Shown: piece after piece, positions 19,124 through 20,991 of the stretch
Layout: each line of letters starts with the position of its first letter
Position numbering within the stretch: position 1 is the first letter of the stretch
NCBI GenBank assembly: GCA_023420415.1
Contig: JAEZWF010000046.1
Location: 1-20,991, forward strand
Length of the DNA stretch: 20,991 bases
Direction: 5' to 3'
DNA from: Actinomycetes bacterium
GTDB lineage: Bacteria; Actinomycetota; Actinomycetes; Actinomycetales; Dermatophilaceae
Notes under the pieces: generated by a model
Database searches by the model: none
The model's input: only the letters and a program-made list of their open reading frames with translations
Told to the model about the DNA's origin: nothing
Position numbers and translations under genes: made by a program

Positions 19124-20761
19124 GTGACCAGACGCACCACCGCCGTCCTCGGCGCCCTCGTGCTCACCGTGGCCGGTGCGGCAATCCCCGCAGCAGCCAC
19201 GGCCGCGACGCCCACGCACGCCAGCCGCCCCAAGCCGCACGTCAAGCCACATGACAAGCCGGGCGCCCTGCCCGGCGGCTACACCAACCTCGTGGTCATC
19301 TACGAGGAGAACCACTCCTTCGACAACCTCTACGGGTCGTGGGGCAAGGTCGGCGGCGGCAGCGTCGACGGCGCCACGGCACCCGCGGTGACGCAGGTGG
19401 CCCAGGACGGCACGGCATACAACTGTCTCCTGCAGGACGACGTGAACCTGACGTCACCGCCCCAGCCGAGCACCTGCCAGGACGCTGCACATGGCATCGC
19501 GGCGAGCGCCTTCACCAACAACGCGTTCACCATCGACGACTACATCAGGCCCACCGACACCACCTGCCCGCCCGAGGGCGTCTATGCGCCGAACGGTGTG
19601 CCGAAGGGGACCGGTGAGCCCGGCGGGTGCACCCGCGACCAGGTGCACCGCTTCTACCAGGAGCAGTACCAGCTCGACGGCGGCAAGCAGGACCGCTACG
19701 TCACCGGCTCGGACGCGGTGGGCCTCACCATGGGTCGCTACAACACGCGAGCGCTGCCGATCTGGCAGTACCTCCACTCCCCCCACGCGCCGAACTACGT
19801 GCTGGCCGACCGGTTCTTCCAGGCCGCGTTCGGTGGGTCCTTCCTCAACCACCAGTTCCTCATTGCCGCCCGCGCCCCGCTGGACACCTCGGCCGGTGCC
19901 CTCGGCGCGAAGAACACCGTGCTCGACGCGAACGGCATGCCGACGAGCTACCCGCTCTACACGGCGACCGGCGCCACCGTCGACGGCCAGCTGACGCGCA
20001 AGTGCGCCGGCCCGGCGGTCAACGACGCGACCGCCGCCTGCGGCAACTTCGCCGTCAACACGGTGCAGCCGTCGTCGGCCCCGTCCGGCAACGGCGCCAA
20101 GATCCCGCTCGTCGACGACACGGCATACCCGAACATCGGCGACCGGCTCTCGGCCAAGGGTGTCTCGTGGAACTGGTACGCAGGCGGCTGGGACGACGCG
20201 GCCGCGGGCAGGCCGGGCAAGAACTTCCAGTACCACCACCAGCCGTTCAACTACTTCGCCAACTACGCGGTCGGGGCGCCCGGGCGCTCGCACCTGCAGG
20301 ACGAGACGAAGTTCATCGCCGCCGCCAAGGCCGGGACGCTGCCACAGGTCAGCTTCGTCAAGCCCTACGGATCGGAGAACGAGCACCCCGGTTATGCCAG
20401 CGAGCACGGCGGCAGCGACCACCTGGTCGACCTGCTCAAGACGATCACGAGGGGGCCGCAGGCGAAGCAGACGCTCGTCGTGGTGACCTATGACGAGTTC
20501 GGCGGGTCCTACGACCACGTCGCACCACCCAAGGCGGACGCGTGGGGTCCGGGCACCCGCATCCCCGCGCTGGTCCTGTCCGCCGGCATGCAGCGCTCCG
20601 GCGTCAGCCACACGGCCTACGACACGACGTCGATCCTTGCGACGATCGAGCACGCGTGGGGCCTCGCACCGCTGTCGCCGCGCGACGCCACGGTCAACGA
20701 CCTCGCCCCGGCGGTGTCGGTCGGTGGTCGCCACGTCGACTCGCGGCACTGGAAGCAGTAG
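19124..20761 (+). CDS. Secreted phosphoesterase (phospholipase C / acid phosphatase family)
   Basis: This 545-residue exported protein belongs to the phosphoesterase family that includes phospholipase C and AcpA-like acid phosphatases. A signal peptide (about 1-28, ending AAATAA) is followed by a His/Lys/Pro-rich stretch. Family motifs are VVIYEENHSFDNLYG near 57-71, ADRFFQAAFGGSFLNHQFLI near 228-247, FVKPYGSENEHPGYAS near 411, VVTYDEFGGSYDHVAPP near 453-469 and GTRIPALVLSAG near 477. Glu62, Asn63, Asp457, Asp464 and His465 are likely metal or active-site residues. Six cysteines (101, 118, 148, 169, 294, 306) could form three disulfides. GTG at 19124 follows AGGAGG at 19112-19117. The PHO-box-like repeat suggests use in phosphate starvation. 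Whether lipids or soluble esters are cleaved is not decided. Confidence 0.88.
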   Translation: MTRRTTAVLGALVLTVAGAAIPAAATAATPTHASRPKPHVKPHDKPGALPGGYTNLVVIYEENHSFDNLYGSWGKVGGGSVDGATAPAVTQVAQDGTAYNCLLQDDVNLTSPPQPSTCQDAAHGIAASAFTNNAFTIDDYIRPTDTTCPPEGVYAPNGVPKGTGEPGGCTRDQVHRFYQEQYQLDGGKQDRYVTGSDAVGLTMGRYNTRALPIWQYLHSPHAPNYVLADRFFQAAFGGSFLNHQFLIAARAPLDTSAGALGAKNTVLDANGMPTSYPLYTATGATVDGQLTRKCAGPAVNDATAACGNFAVNTVQPSSAPSGNGAKIPLVDDTAYPNIGDRLSAKGVSWNWYAGGWDDAAAGRPGKNFQYHHQPFNYFANYAVGAPGRSHLQDETKFIAAAKAGTLPQVSFVKPYGSENEHPGYASEHGGSDHLVDLLKTITRGPQAKQTLVVVTYDEFGGSYDHVAPPKADAWGPGTRIPALVLSAGMQRSGVSHTAYDTTSILATIEHAWGLAPLSPRDATVNDLAPAVSVGGRHVDSRHWKQ

Positions 20762-20775
20762 CGCCACGACTCATC

Positions 20776-20841
20776 CCCGACTTCGGGCCACCCAGGGCTG
20801 ATCACAGCCGCAGCATCGACCCTCAGTGGCCCGAAGTCGGG
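20776..20841. terminator. Large terminator-like hairpin after the phosphoesterase gene
   Basis: CCCGACTTCGGGCCAC (20776-20791) pairs perfectly with GTGGCCCGAAGTCGGG (20826-20841). Four more pairs (AGGG/CCCT) follow inside a 2x2 mismatch. It starts 15 bases after the phosphoesterase stop. There is no T tract, but the stem is very stable. Confidence 0.65.
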
Positions 20842-20914
20842 AACCCCTCGCACTTGTGGCCACCCAGGCTCGAGCCAGGCCGCGGCACCGAGCCGCAGTG
20901 GCCCGAAGTCGGGT
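20781..20914. repeat. Two imperfect 62-bp tandem units
   Basis: Unit 1 (20781-20842) and unit 2 (20853-20914) align without gaps at about 77 percent identity by eye. The last 16-19 bases (CAGTGGCCCGAAGTCGGG) are identical in both. Only unit 1 is preceded by the complementary arm at 20776-20791, so that arm can pair with either 20826-20841 or 20898-20913. Unit 2 ends at the ispF stop codon. Confidence 0.75.
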
Positions 20915-20991
20915 CAGGCCCGGGAGTAGACGAGCGCGGTCGCGATGGCTGCGATGCCCTCGCCGCGTCCGGTGAGCCCGAGGCCGTCGGC
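20914..20991 (-). CDS. ispF: 2-C-methyl-D-erythritol 2,4-cyclodiphosphate synthase, C-terminal end (partial)
   Basis: Only the last 25 codons and the TGA are in the window; the gene continues beyond its right edge. The visible residues GLGLTGRGEGIAAIATALV match the conserved C-terminus of IspF (family pattern GLGFTGRGEGIAA), an enzyme of the non-mevalonate isoprenoid pathway. In many actinobacteria ispD, ispF and cysS lie in a row. Here the order is kept, but a divergent-strand phosphoesterase gene separates ispF from cysS. The segment is short, so the call rests on this motif and on context. Confidence 0.82.
   Translation of the reverse strand, partial: ADGLGLTGRGEGIAAIATALVYSRA

Noticed and set aside
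20781..20914. The 62-bp tandem units as a CRISPR fragment
   Set aside because: Only two units, no constant repeat with variable spacers, and no cas genes. The conserved part is one arm of a hairpin.

Overview
The window is high-GC chromosomal DNA from an actinobacterium. Supporting marks are the Rpf-like muralytic protein behind a ydaO-type leader, a ThrE exporter, an MsiK-like sugar ATPase, a DUF4032 protein, an actinobacterial-style cysS-rlmB pair and OtsAB trehalose synthesis. The gene content resembles Intrasporangiaceae-type genomes, but that family placement is an inference. I see no phage, IS element, CRISPR array or rRNA. Coding density is about 90 percent.

Layout. 89-3025 (+) is a short catabolic operon: fumarylacetoacetate hydrolase-family protein, DoxX-type membrane protein, aldehyde dehydrogenase. 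3084-3452 (-) is a VOC/glyoxalase protein with a 19-bp dyad next to its likely promoter. 3608-3680 (-) is tRNA-Thr(UGU). 3808-4554 (-) is an Rpf-like secreted transglycosylase under a probable c-di-AMP riboswitch. 4900-8648 (-) holds ThrE, a polytopic Ser/Thr kinase that overlaps thrE by one base, and a CBS-pair protein. 8761-11012 (+) is otsA-otsB, overlapping by four bases. 11030-12046 (-) is a LacI-type regulator, divergent from an MsiK-like ATPase (12251-13363, +), which is followed by a DUF4032 kinase-like protein (13500-14750, +) and an RDD membrane protein (14823-15539, +). 15571-18920 (-) holds DUF2752, CD225-like, rlmB and cysS genes. 19124-20761 (+) is a secreted phosphoesterase with a PHO-box-like promoter, placed between cysS and the 3' end of ispF (20914-20991, -).

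The strongest signal not explained by genes is the octamer GTATGCCG (reverse complement CGGCATAC). I count 25 copies, 13 in one orientation and 12 in the other, about one per 840 bp, against roughly 0.6 expected from uniform base frequencies. Eight lie in the roughly 2 kb of non-coding DNA, and three of those share the exact 15-mer GTATGCCGCGTGGCC. The 17 coding copies bring in codons that are rare in such DNA (TAT, GCA, ATA). This looks like selection for a DNA-level motif whose function I do not know. A second unexplained structure is a pair of imperfect 62-bp tandem units between the phosphoesterase and ispF, which lets one 16-nt arm pair with either of two identical partners.
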